Shown here piece by piece: positions 9,457 to 17,942 of a stretch of 64,000 bases of DNA. A program made the translations under genes and the position numbers. Origin of the DNA: JAAEPI01 sp965212145 (GTDB lineage Bacteria; Bacteroidota; Bacteroidia; Cytophagales; Cyclobacteriaceae); the NCBI GenBank assembly GCA_965212145.1, contig CBDBUY010000005.1, positions 186,001-250,000 on the forward strand, in the 5' to 3' direction. The notes under the pieces were generated by a model. That model had not been told where the DNA came from. It did not search any database and saw only the letters and a program-made list of their open reading frames with translations. How positions within the stretch are numbered: position 1 is the first letter of the stretch; every line of letters starts with the position of its first letter.

Positions 9457-10364
9457 AGGGGGTACTTTTCTTTTTGCAATTTGAAATGACCTTTCACATG
9501 CCTGATAATGGAATAATCCAGTTGGTCTATTTTCTGTAATTGGGCAATGTTTTTTCGTAATTTGAGATAGGCGGTTATCGATTGGATGTATTTCTGAAAT
9601 CCTATTCCCTTATTCATAGACATATTCTCGCGTTTTACTTTGAAACGCTCAAGATTATCTGAGATTTCCAACTGCTGACTGGTCATTTGTGATCTAAGCT
9701 GATCAATGCAGACTTTCATTTCTTTATCAACCTGATCCGCATAGAGTTTTCCCCGCCTTAGATCATGTTCGCGGAGTGCTCCAAGTTGAACATCCAAGGT
9801 AACCAACGGCGAAATGGTAAAAAACCGAGACCAAAGTTCTCCATCCACCATGAAGTCCATTTCTTGACTGATGAACCCTCCGGCTTTTTCCCAAAGGTCA
9901 CGGGACCAAAATGATGATTCTTGTTGGATCCATCTATGGTTACCTGAAGCAAAGTCATAAATATTTTTCGGTTGTAGCTTTCGATAAATCGGGATTCCGT
10001 CAGCAGAAATTTTGGTCTGAACACCTTGAATCCAGTTTACATCAAAATCTGAAAAAATCTGTGCAACCGTTTTGAAGGTCCAGGGTAGATAAAGGTCGTC
10101 AGCATTCAACCATGCTAAGATTTGTCCTGTTGTTTTTTTAAATCCTTTATTCAATGCATCGCCATGACCATCGTCTGGTTCCGAAACCCAATAAGCAAGA
10201 TGCTTTTCATATTTTTTAATTATTTCCTGAGTATTATCGGTACTTCCTCCATCAATGATGATGTACTCAAGATTTTCGTACTTTTGATTAAGTACTGATT
10301 GGATGCACGCTTCTATATACTGTGCGCCGTTTAATACGGGTGTTATGATGGAAATCCTATGCAC
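9441..10364 (-). CDS. Glycosyltransferase family 2, tandem copy A
   Basis: This 307-residue protein has SIITPVLNGAQY at the start, IIDGGSTDNT at 36-45 and WLNADDLYLPW at 85-95, which carries the metal-binding acidic pair. It also has the WVSEPDDGHGDALNKG segment at 59-74, typical of WcaA-like GT2 enzymes. The next gene downstream of its promoter side (10381-11253) encodes a clear paralogue sharing most of these motifs. The two probably arose by tandem duplication and may add similar sugars. Residues 210-307 are helical and basic, perhaps for membrane association. Confidence 0.9.
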   Translation of the reverse strand: MHRISIITPVLNGAQYIEACIQSVLNQKYENLEYIIIDGGSTDNTQEIIKKYEKHLAYWVSEPDDGHGDALNKGFKKTTGQILAWLNADDLYLPWTFKTVAQIFSDFDVNWIQGVQTKISADGIPIYRKLQPKNIYDFASGNHRWIQQESSFWSRDLWEKAGGFISQEMDFMVDGELWSRFFTISPLVTLDVQLGALREHDLRRGKLYADQVDKEMKVCIDQLRSQMTSQQLEISDNLERFKVKRENMSMNKGIGFQKYIQSITAYLKLRKNIAQLQKIDQLDYSIIRHVKGHFKLQKEKYPLWDIH

Positions 10365-10380
10365 TTATTCGATTCGCAGA

Positions 10381-11253
10381 CTAATCCAAAAGATATTTTT
10401 CACTTTTCCGATCATATTTCAAAATATACGGCTTTGGAAATGTCAGCTTATTTCTTCGGGTTACCCTCACTTTGAGACCTGCTTTTTCAAGAATTCCGAC
10501 CAGTTTAAGTCTATTGAACACCTTGAACAGAAATGTACGTTCATTATTTCTCATTCCGGGAGCCGTTTTAAGTGCATTAAGCCTGATTCTCTCCACTTCT
10601 TCCAGATAGGTGTCTATGGAATCGAGTGTTTTTTGGTTCTCTGACCTTAATCGGAATGCAGCAAAAACGGTTCGCGCAATTGCCGGTCTTGAGCCCTGAT
10701 AAAATTGTGTCCATAAGTAGTAATCTCCGGCATACTTATACTGCAGGTCGATCGGTCCATAGGCTTCAAATAACTTTGCTCTCCAAAAAGTTGCTTCTTG
10801 CTGTATAATTTTGACATCATTCGTAATGAACTTTCTAAAATCGCACGGCTCTGTCCATCCGTTCGACACCAAAATGTCTTCTTCGTTCATACATAGTCTG
10901 TTAGAGGTGAGCCACCGGACCTCAGAGTAGTCATTAAAGATTTGAGCAACTGTGAAAAGTGTCCCATTCAAGTAAACGTCATCTGAGTTTAACCAGGCCA
11001 ATATATCTCCACTGGCTCTTTTGAAGCCTTTGTTAATGGCGTCATACATACCATCATCCGGCTCACTAACCCAAAAATCAATTTCGGATTCATATTTTTT
11101 AATTATGTCAACAGAGTTGTCAGAACTTCCCCCATCCATGATGATGTATTCCAAATTTGGATATCCCTGATTCAATATACTTTGGATGGTGCGTTCAATG
11201 TAATCTCCTTGGTTAAAGGAAGGGGTTACAATTGAGATTTTTGGAAGTCCCAT
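10381..11253 (-). CDS. Glycosyltransferase family 2, tandem copy B
   Basis: This 290-residue GT2 protein carries KISIVTPSFNQGDYIE, MDGGSSDNS at 39-47, WVSEPDDGMYDAINKG and WLNSDDVYLNG near 87-97. It has the same order and spacing as the 9441-10364 product. The C-terminal 80 residues are basic and lack a predicted membrane segment. It is separated by 16 bp from its paralogue and by 3 bp from the FkbM methyltransferase gene. A role in adding one sugar of the repeat unit is inferred from context. Confidence 0.9.
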   Translation of the reverse strand: MGLPKISIVTPSFNQGDYIERTIQSILNQGYPNLEYIIMDGGSSDNSVDIIKKYESEIDFWVSEPDDGMYDAINKGFKRASGDILAWLNSDDVYLNGTLFTVAQIFNDYSEVRWLTSNRLCMNEEDILVSNGWTEPCDFRKFITNDVKIIQQEATFWRAKLFEAYGPIDLQYKYAGDYYLWTQFYQGSRPAIARTVFAAFRLRSENQKTLDSIDTYLEEVERIRLNALKTAPGMRNNERTFLFKVFNRLKLVGILEKAGLKVRVTRRNKLTFPKPYILKYDRKSEKYLLD

Positions 11254-11256
11254 TGC

Positions 11257-12063
11257 CTAGTCGTAGCTGTTATTCGAAAACACTGGATTGTCTGATGGGA
11301 GATACACAGCATCAGCTTGCCAGAAAGCCTTGTCTACTTCTCTTCTCATTGGACTGACGATATCGTACAATCTGAAGCCCAAATCTTCCATTTTTGAAGA
11401 TAACTGATGAAATAATGGAGCTGTTGGTGAAATGTAGAAGCCATATACCTCTATGATTAATGCTTCGGTATGTCTTAACGTCTGCATGCTCCCCTTAAGA
11501 ATTTCCAGTTCGAATCCATGTGTGTCCAGCTTGATTAAATTTGGTTCAGCTGATTTGTTTAAGATAGAATCAATTGTAATAGTTGGGAGCGCGCGTTTGT
11601 TAGGTGCGTCATCTCCAAAAACACCACTGCCCAGTAGGTTCTCGGAAACTGAAAATTGAACTTCTCCTATATGGTTCCCAGCAACGGCAAAATGACATTG
11701 AATATTATGTTCCTGATTCATTAAGGATTTTAATTTGGTGCCTTGCTCTGTCAAGGGTTCAATTAAATGGTAGCTGGCATTGGGCCAACTTTTCAATGAC
11801 AACTTGGTCCATTCGCCCTCGGCTGCCCCTACGTCAATTATTACCGACGGGTTTATCCCAATATCCTTTAACCTTAACAAAGCTTGCGCCATAAGATTTT
11901 CTTGATGACTTTTCAGCAGTTCTTTATTAATTATTTGGACCTTTTTGAGTTGACTGGTTTTGAATTTGAGTTGTGAATTCAACTTGCTTAAATCATGTGT
12001 TTTTGCCAGTGTATACCCGAAACGATTGAATGATTTCAGAAGTGTTTTTTTCATTGCTTTCAT
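11257..12063 (-). CDS. FkbM-family SAM-dependent methyltransferase, single domain
   Basis: In this 268-residue protein the first 65 residues are basic and coiled. The Rossmann SAM-binding core starts at VIIDVGAAEGEWTK (about 75-88), with YHLIEPL next, then IDSILNKSAEPNLIKLDTHG and FELEILKGSMQTL. FkbM enzymes O-methylate sugars or polyketide hydroxyls. In an ABC-exported polysaccharide locus a methyltransferase may cap the non-reducing end, which is inference here. It follows the sulfotransferase at 12095 with a 31-bp gap. Confidence 0.85.
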   Translation of the reverse strand: MKAMKKTLLKSFNRFGYTLAKTHDLSKLNSQLKFKTSQLKKVQIINKELLKSHQENLMAQALLRLKDIGINPSVIIDVGAAEGEWTKLSLKSWPNASYHLIEPLTEQGTKLKSLMNQEHNIQCHFAVAGNHIGEVQFSVSENLLGSGVFGDDAPNKRALPTITIDSILNKSAEPNLIKLDTHGFELEILKGSMQTLRHTEALIIEVYGFYISPTAPLFHQLSSKMEDLGFRLYDIVSPMRREVDKAFWQADAVYLPSDNPVFSNNSYD

Positions 12064-12094
12064 TTGTCGAAGAATAAATCAAATTTCAGGGTAA

Positions 12095-12781
12095 TTAGTC
12101 ACTAAAGAACTTGTTTAGTGCGTATTCGTATACCGCGTAATCTAGACTATTTATTTCCTTAAATCTTTTTACAGTAACGTTCGAAAGTTTTTTGACTTGT
12201 TCGTCTTTTTTGGAAGTATTCGCTACTGGAATTTCCAATTTTCTGTTTAAAAAATCACTAAGCTTTCGGGCAGATTCATCCATGTACTCCTGAATGCCGA
12301 TAAAATGATAGCGAGCCAGGATGCTTTCGTAATTGTTCTCAGAACAGGGCAGGATTCTGGATATGTAGTTTGGTTGAGTCAATAGGTATTCTTCCAAGGT
12401 CTCTCCATTCGGATCTCTACGCTTCTTTTTTAATTCATAGTAGTATAGTGAAATGCGCAGGTGTAACGGATCACGTAGAATGGTAAATAATTTGAATTTT
12501 TTAGGTTTTTTTAATACCTCGGGGTATCTAATATGCAAGTGGTTTTTCGGTAATTCAAAATGACCACAAAGGATTATTTGCCTTCTCGAATTAGAAAGTT
12601 TTCTTTTGGGATGAATAGGTTGTTCATTCGAAAGCATTTCCAACTTCAAATAATCTGGAATTAATTGAAAATGTCCCCTGAATGCCTCTTTCAGAGACGT
12701 ACCCGCACATTTAGGTATGTGATGGAACACAAAGACAGGCTGAGGATTGAATAGTTGTTTTATGACCTGGCTAAGTCTCAT
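12095..12781 (-). CDS. Sulfotransferase, HIPKCAGTS subfamily (short)
   Basis: This 228-residue protein has FHHIPKCAGTSLKEAF at residues 19-34, the PAPS loop of the HNK-1/chondroitin-type Sulfotransfer_2 branch. LFTILRDPLHLRISLYYY near residue 105 is the 3'-phosphate site. A related protein is encoded at 16357-17079, with the same HIPKC loop and a closing pattern of alternating basic residues and LDY. The gene overlaps the stop of the 12778 gene's frame by 4 bp. The acceptor is probably a sugar of the exported glycan. Confidence 0.86.
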   Translation of the reverse strand: MRLSQVIKQLFNPQPVFVFHHIPKCAGTSLKEAFRGHFQLIPDYLKLEMLSNEQPIHPKRKLSNSRRQIILCGHFELPKNHLHIRYPEVLKKPKKFKLFTILRDPLHLRISLYYYELKKKRRDPNGETLEEYLLTQPNYISRILPCSENNYESILARYHFIGIQEYMDESARKLSDFLNRKLEIPVANTSKKDEQVKKLSNVTVKRFKEINSLDYAVYEYALNKFFSD

Positions 12782-13509
12782 TGTTCAATTGATGCGATGG
12801 CCAAACTATGCTCAAAGTTGTAGTTGAAGTGGGCTATTTCGAACGCGAATTTGGTTTCTATGATCTTCCTGGATCTAGCATCGTAAAATTCAGAGATTGC
12901 AATCTCTGAATTTCTATAGCCAGACTTTAGCTTTTGTATTCTGTCTGATTCAAAAGGGACGTCAATTTTAGCACAAACGTCTTGTATACCTTCGTTCAAT
13001 TTCTCATATCGAATGAAATAATCCATACACAGCTTCCCATTTATTTGATATTTGTTTTTGTTTCGAACATGGTTGTCTTGAAGCCATGTTCTGAACAATC
13101 GGAGCTGCTTTTGCTTGGTCATGTCTTTAACACCAAGGTCTCGATGTTTGAAATAAAAATATGAAATCATCAGGTCGAAGGGAGATCTTATCACACAGAA
13201 CTTGAAGTAGTTTGACCATTGTTGATTAGTCAATTGGGCCTTAATCTGTTTTAAACTCATATGGCTGTACCATTTGGGCTTTTCATCGAAAGCACCACGC
13301 GCTCCGATTATCCCGACATTCGATTCCATGAAATCACGCGAATGACTAAACTGGTATTCATCTGATGGAGCACAGTACTTTTCAAAGTAGACCTCCACAG
13401 ATGTACCTGCTGTTTTGGCGGTCTTTGTATAAATGAATTTCTTTTCGTGGCTAATTAACACGGCAGCAAGGGTTCTAGTGCCAAGTGACTGGAAGGTTGA
13501 TCCTTGCAT
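12778..13509 (-). CDS. Sulfotransferase-family protein, KTAGTS subfamily
   Basis: This 243-residue protein contains KFIYTKTAKTAGTSVEVYF near residues 24-42. This is the PAPS loop variant KTAGTS found in bacterial Sulfotransfer_2-like proteins. CVIRSPFDLMISYFYF near 127 is the 3'-phosphate region. The ATG used overlaps the ABC ATPase gene by 35 bp. A GTG at 13459-13461 (residue 17) would avoid the overlap and give LISHEKKF at the start, so the start is uncertain. The coding region holds a 28-bp perfect palindrome at 12886-12913, listed separately. Confidence 0.82.
   Translation of the reverse strand: MQGSTFQSLGTRTLAAVLISHEKKFIYTKTAKTAGTSVEVYFEKYCAPSDEYQFSHSRDFMESNVGIIGARGAFDEKPKWYSHMSLKQIKAQLTNQQWSNYFKFCVIRSPFDLMISYFYFKHRDLGVKDMTKQKQLRLFRTWLQDNHVRNKNKYQINGKLCMDYFIRYEKLNEGIQDVCAKIDVPFESDRIQKLKSGYRNSEIAISEFYDARSRKIIETKFAFEIAHFNYNFEHSLAIASIEQ
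12886..12913. repeat. Perfect 28-bp palindrome inside a sulfotransferase gene
   Basis: The 14-base left half AAATTCAGAGATTG (12886-12899) is followed directly by its exact reverse complement (12900-12913), with no spacer. It lies in the coding strand of the 12778-13509 gene and encodes the stretch NSEIAISEF. A perfect palindrome this long is very unlikely by chance in 64 kb. It could be a cruciform, a protein-binding site or a recombination scar. I see no second copy in the window, but I did not search every position by computer. Confidence 0.9.
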
Positions 13510-14662
13510 TTTTTGAAAACTGCCTGGTCTTACCCTTATGGATGAGTGCGTTTTCTACAACGGCAAATGCTCGATTGCTAGTAGGATCAAGAATCCGTAT
13601 GGTAAAATAAAATGTTCCGACTGTAAATAGGTTTTGTAACCTGAATTGACATGAGGTTACACCGTTTTGAAAACGGTAATATTTTTCGTCCTGTGCCGAA
13701 TTGATAATGGCGACTGCATTGTCATTGCTATCTCTTATCAAAATCTCTATTGCGAACTCCGATTGAATTTCATTGCTACTAAGTTCCAGATCAACGACGA
13801 TATCCTCTTGCAATACCTGAATTTCTTTCTTTGTAATGTCTACTCTCTTGACAGAAGATATTTTTTTTGATTTTTGAGGTTTATCCAAAAGATACTTTTC
13901 AATACCAGACTCAATTTCAGCTCCGAAATCATCGGCTTTTCCTTTTTCTAGGTAAATAAGGCTCGTACTGACCCTGGAAATGTGAGCCACATTGTGAGAA
14001 ACAAAAATAATGGCTGTTTTCTGGGCAAGCTCTTGAAGGGTTTCAAAGCATTTTTTCTTGAAATTCATATCCCCAACGGCAAGCACCTCATCAATAATGA
14101 GGACATCCGGTTCCATCTGTGCCGCAACGGCAAAACCTAACCGGACTTTCATACCGGAACTGTAATTCTGCACGGGAGTTTCCATAAAGCCCTCCATCTC
14201 GGCAAATTCCACAATGTCCCTGTACTTGGCAAGAATCTGCTGGTGTGTAAACCCCAGCACTATGCCGTAATTGAACACATTTTCTCTGCCTGTTAGGATG
14301 GGGTTAAATCCTGCACCTAATTCAATTAATGCTCCAATTCGACCTTTTAGCTTAATTTCTCCCCGATCTGGATTTATAAGGCCATTCAGCATTTTAAGTA
14401 AGGTGGATTTACCAGCTCCATTGTGACCAATCAAGCCAAGACACTCACCTCGTTTCAACTGAAACGAGATGTCGTCTACAGCCCAGAATTCATCAGTACG
14501 TAAATTCCTTTCCTTTTTGGAACCAAAAAATTCGTTTAGGATATCTTGTAAGCCATACCAAAGAGATTTCTTAAAGTTTTTACAAAACTTCTTTGAAACC
14601 CCAGTAACCGAGATCAATACCTCATTAGTTGAAGTCTCATTCTGAGTGATTTCCGAACTCAT
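13475..14662 (-). CDS. ABC polysaccharide exporter, ATP-binding subunit (Wzt/KpsT-like) with C-terminal domain
   Basis: This 395-residue ATPase has Walker A GHNGAGKST at 79-87, signature SSGMKVRL near 167 and Walker B DVLIIDEVLAVGD near 187, followed by the switch histidine in FVSHN. Residues about 270-395 form a beta-rich extra domain like Wzt-C, which in O-antigen systems recognises the capped end of the finished chain before export. It works with the permease at 17076. Between the two lie only a methyltransferase and a sulfotransferase, which suggests those enzymes make the export signal; that is inference. Confidence 0.92.
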   Translation of the reverse strand: MSSEITQNETSTNEVLISVTGVSKKFCKNFKKSLWYGLQDILNEFFGSKKERNLRTDEFWAVDDISFQLKRGECLGLIGHNGAGKSTLLKMLNGLINPDRGEIKLKGRIGALIELGAGFNPILTGRENVFNYGIVLGFTHQQILAKYRDIVEFAEMEGFMETPVQNYSSGMKVRLGFAVAAQMEPDVLIIDEVLAVGDMNFKKKCFETLQELAQKTAIIFVSHNVAHISRVSTSLIYLEKGKADDFGAEIESGIEKYLLDKPQKSKKISSVKRVDITKKEIQVLQEDIVVDLELSSNEIQSEFAIEILIRDSNDNAVAIINSAQDEKYYRFQNGVTSCQFRLQNLFTVGTFYFTIRILDPTSNRAFAVVENALIHKGKTRQFSKNARINLPVTWH

Positions 14663-16323
14663 GGTTTACGTTTTGATAAATAATCTGGCTTAATGAAAAT
14701 TGCGTCTCCCTGAAGTGGATTTGAATCAATGGGGTGATTTAGTTGGTCAATATTTCCTGCATAAAAAAAACCTATTCGGATCATGGCTTCATAAATATTA
14801 TGGAATAGTTTCTGTCCTTCATAGAGCTCCCAATATGTTACCTCAATGATCACGACATCTGCCATTGAGACAGTTTTTGAACCTCCAGAAATTACAAGAT
14901 CTTCATACCCTTGTACGTCGATTTTAATCAACAATGGAAAGGTTATAGACTCCTCGACGATTATGTCATCAAGTCTGCGGATTTCTATGGTTTCTTCAGT
15001 GTAATCTTTGGTATGAGTAAAAGCTGTCGTATGGGTTTCTGACATGGGTAGCAAAGAAGAAGATGGTGTATAGGCATTCTTAAAAATCCGATCAGTTCCA
15101 TTTCTTTCGCCAAGGGCAAGATTGAAAGCTTTGAACTTTGATTTGGATTCAAATTCGTTAACTAAAATTTGGTAACAATCCTGCAAAGGTTCAAAGCAGA
15201 TTATACTAGCATGTGGTGCAATTGAGAGCATTGACTTTATAAACTGTCCCTCATTTGCACCTATGTCAATTATCGTCTGAATATTTAAATCTGCCAGCCA
15301 GGAAAGCTTATTTTGCTCCTTTTTTTTCAGTGAGTGAATGGCAAGGGTGTCTTTTTTCTGACGGTTACCAACGTTTTTATTCTGATAATTAGCCTTATCG
15401 GCCGAATGATTGAAATCTACAGCTTTCTCTGAGCCCTTAACGGCGATTAGGTTGTCATAAAAATAAGATTCTTGGAGATCGTGAGGAACTAGCATATTAT
15501 TTTCAATAGAGTACCACTCATAATCCAATGACTTCATATAGTCGTAAACCATCTTACATGTAAAACCTGCGTTTTGTGCATTTTCGTCACTGAATTCAAT
15601 CATTAAAAAAGGAGAATATGTTCTTAGAAGGAATTCAGCTCCTTTTAATACAGCAAGTTCAAACCCTTCTACATCGATTTTTATGAGCCTAATATTCTTC
15701 TGATCAATATTTTCATTTTGGAGGAAATCATCTATCGTGATCACATCTGTTCTTATCACCTCATTTAATCCCTTGCCAGGTGAATTCGTGAGCCCATTCC
15801 ATGCATCATACCCGTTTCCTGAAATGAAGAATTCAACATTATCATTTTTGTCTCCCAAAGCTTTATTGACAGGGTAAATATTGCTGATCCTGTTTAAGGA
15901 AACATTCTCATTAAGCCTTCCAAATGTTTCAGGTGTGGGTTCAAAAGAATAGACCCTTCCTTCTTCTCCAACCTCTTTGCTTGCATAGAGTGAATGAATT
16001 CCTATGTGAGCTCCAATATCAATGAATATATCGCCGCTTGAAAGTAGATTTCTGGCAAAATGGATTTCTTTTTTTTCGTATTTTTTCTGGAATATTTGTT
16101 TACATATGATACTATCAAAATAAACGTTCATCCTAAGTCCATTATCGAGTTGATGATGGATTTTTTTTAGGCCTGAACCTTGCAGAGAATCGAAAAGCAA
16201 GGATCTAAAGTTCATTTCATTACTGACATGGTCGCGTAGTTTATTGTTAACCTTTCGATTGACCATATTTTCAATTTCTATCCGAAGAAATCTTTTTAAA
16301 AATTGTATTAATATCTGTTTCAT
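14659..16323 (-). CDS. Tandem two-domain FkbM-family methyltransferase
   Basis: This 554-residue protein has two complete FkbM cores. The first spans about residues 80-300: FIDIGAHIGIHSLYAS for the SAM loop, VYSFEPTPETF, and LIKIDVEGFELAVLKGA. The second spans about 340-550: IIDIGANEGQFIKS, ICFEPLQDCY, and LLIKIDVQGYEDLVI. A poorly conserved, basic stretch (about 305-335) joins them. Normal FkbM proteins have one core of 230-280 residues. Both SAM motifs look intact, so two methylations, or one plus a binding role, are possible. Its start is 33 bp after the sulfotransferase stop at 16357, and its stop overlaps the ABC ATPase start by 4 bp. Confidence 0.88.
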   Translation of the reverse strand: MKQILIQFLKRFLRIEIENMVNRKVNNKLRDHVSNEMNFRSLLFDSLQGSGLKKIHHQLDNGLRMNVYFDSIICKQIFQKKYEKKEIHFARNLLSSGDIFIDIGAHIGIHSLYASKEVGEEGRVYSFEPTPETFGRLNENVSLNRISNIYPVNKALGDKNDNVEFFISGNGYDAWNGLTNSPGKGLNEVIRTDVITIDDFLQNENIDQKNIRLIKIDVEGFELAVLKGAEFLLRTYSPFLMIEFSDENAQNAGFTCKMVYDYMKSLDYEWYSIENNMLVPHDLQESYFYDNLIAVKGSEKAVDFNHSADKANYQNKNVGNRQKKDTLAIHSLKKKEQNKLSWLADLNIQTIIDIGANEGQFIKSMLSIAPHASIICFEPLQDCYQILVNEFESKSKFKAFNLALGERNGTDRIFKNAYTPSSSLLPMSETHTTAFTHTKDYTEETIEIRRLDDIIVEESITFPLLIKIDVQGYEDLVISGGSKTVSMADVVIIEVTYWELYEGQKLFHNIYEAMIRIGFFYAGNIDQLNHPIDSNPLQGDAIFIKPDYLSKRKP

Positions 16324-16356
16324 CCTTGAATTCCGTTTCAGAATATTTAGTGCTGA

Positions 16357-17079
16357 TTATGATTTATGCCTCTTAATGGCATAGTCATAAATCATATAGT
16401 CAAGAGCATTTGCTTCCTTGAAAGCAGAAACCTGTTCATCGGTCATTATTGCATCTTTTTTTCTAGGACTGATGTTAATTTTCGGAGGTAAAATCATGCG
16501 TTTGCCAAGTAGATTGGCAAGTTCTTTCACCGAATTATTGTAGTCTTCAAGAAATCCGATGAAGTCGTATCTATCAAGTCGTGATCGAAAGTTCGATTGA
16601 TTTACTCCAAGTGTCTTTGCAATGAAATTTGTTTCTATAGCCAAGTCCGTCTCCAGCTCCCAAAGTCGACCTTTATAATGAAGGAGCCTGAAATAGTACC
16701 AAGAAATTCTAAGATCCAATGGGTTTCTAAGGAAGGTGAACAAAAAATACCTATTCTGATCTGTTAGAATTTGGGGGTATCGTGTTTCCAAACTTAAATG
16801 ACTAAAGGGCGAATCCCAGTGACCCGTCAGGCATGTCTTTGGATTTAAATCAAAAAGATTTTTTGGGGCAGGATACGATTTGATCCGTTTATCCCAATCG
16901 TAAATAACATAGTCTTGTTCAAGTTTGAACCACTTTTCCAGGACTTTCAGTAAGGATTGTCCACCACATTTTGGGATATGATGAAATATCGGAATTCTAT
17001 TTTCTTTGTCATGCTTGAATATATTCAATTTGGCAATTGAAAACTGAATAGAACGTATTTTTCGTTTTTCGTTTTTCAA
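16357..17079 (-). CDS. Sulfotransferase, HIPKCGGQS variant
   Basis: This 240-residue protein has IFHHIPKCGGQSLLKVL at 31-47. The PAPS loop reads GGQS where related proteins have AGTS, so a threonine that usually contacts phosphate is replaced by glutamine. LFTFLRNPLDLRISWYYF near 137 is the 3'-phosphate site. It resembles the 12095-12781 product in length and C-terminal layout. It overlaps the ABC permease gene by 4 bp. The loop change may reduce or alter activity, which is inferred only. Confidence 0.82.
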   Translation of the reverse strand: MKNEKRKIRSIQFSIAKLNIFKHDKENRIPIFHHIPKCGGQSLLKVLEKWFKLEQDYVIYDWDKRIKSYPAPKNLFDLNPKTCLTGHWDSPFSHLSLETRYPQILTDQNRYFLFTFLRNPLDLRISWYYFRLLHYKGRLWELETDLAIETNFIAKTLGVNQSNFRSRLDRYDFIGFLEDYNNSVKELANLLGKRMILPPKINISPRKKDAIMTDEQVSAFKEANALDYMIYDYAIKRHKS

Positions 17080-17936
17080 TTGCCAATTCGTTCAATGATA
17101 ACGGGCATAGATATTTTAAAAATGGCCAAGCCAACGCATAATAACAGAACAAAACCAATCGATATGTATATCATAGTTGGATAATCCGTCACGGATTGAT
17201 TCGTAAACCATTCTCGAGTTGTATTGAGTAGGGTTGCCATCGGATTAATTTTAAGCAGTAAGCCAATAAACCCTTCCGTTTTTGGGGGATAAATTACAGG
17301 GGTCAAATACATGGCAAATGGTAGACCCAGCGAAATGATTCGCTGGACATCTCCGTAGAGCATGCCTACGGGGACAAACAAAAGGCCAAGAGCCAGGCCA
17401 CAAATAACAATAGATAAGACACCCAGAGGAAAGAGTAGAAGGTTGATTGAGACGGATTGACCAAAATAAACAAATGTTACCCCTAACAGTACAAGTTTAA
17501 TGAACAGGTTAAAGAACATGCTGTACACACCGGATAGAAGTAAACCCTCCCTAGGAACATTCAACTTGACCAGAATGCTTTTGTTGGCTTTAAGACTTTT
17601 TAAAGGCGCATTAAAAGAGTCAGTAAATACTTGCCAAAGTAATGTTCCGGTAATTACAAACAGTGGGTAAGAAATAACTGTTTCACCAAAATCCACCACT
17701 TTGTTTCCTTTTAAAAATATCCACAATGCCGAGGTTGTGATGGGAGGGATAAGGGCCCAAAAAATACCAAGGAAGGACTGTCGATATTGAGCCTTGAGGT
17801 CTCTTTTGAATAACCTGATTGCCAATCTATGAGCAGCAGGCACCTCTTTTAAGATTGTATAGAGGGCTTTAAGGAACGACCTTGATCGACCTTGTGCGGA
17901 ATAAATAGTTAGTTGATCGGATGGGTTCTGTAGCAC
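17076..17936 (-). CDS. ABC polysaccharide exporter, permease subunit (Wzm/KpsM/TagG-like)
   Basis: This 286-residue membrane protein has an amphipathic N-terminus with RDLKAQYRQSFLGIFWALIPP near residue 45, the entry motif of ABC-2 polysaccharide permeases. About six hydrophobic helices follow (starting near 60, 95, 130, 160, 195 and 255). YGDVQRIISLGLPFAMYLTPVIYP is also characteristic. It forms the export channel with the ATPase at 13475. No wzx flippase or wzy polymerase is visible, so synthesis appears to be of the ABC-dependent type. Confidence 0.92.
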   Translation of the reverse strand: MLQNPSDQLTIYSAQGRSRSFLKALYTILKEVPAAHRLAIRLFKRDLKAQYRQSFLGIFWALIPPITTSALWIFLKGNKVVDFGETVISYPLFVITGTLLWQVFTDSFNAPLKSLKANKSILVKLNVPREGLLLSGVYSMFFNLFIKLVLLGVTFVYFGQSVSINLLLFPLGVLSIVICGLALGLLFVPVGMLYGDVQRIISLGLPFAMYLTPVIYPPKTEGFIGLLLKINPMATLLNTTREWFTNQSVTDYPTMIYISIGFVLLLCVGLAIFKISMPVIIERIGN

Positions 17937-17942
17937 AGTGTT

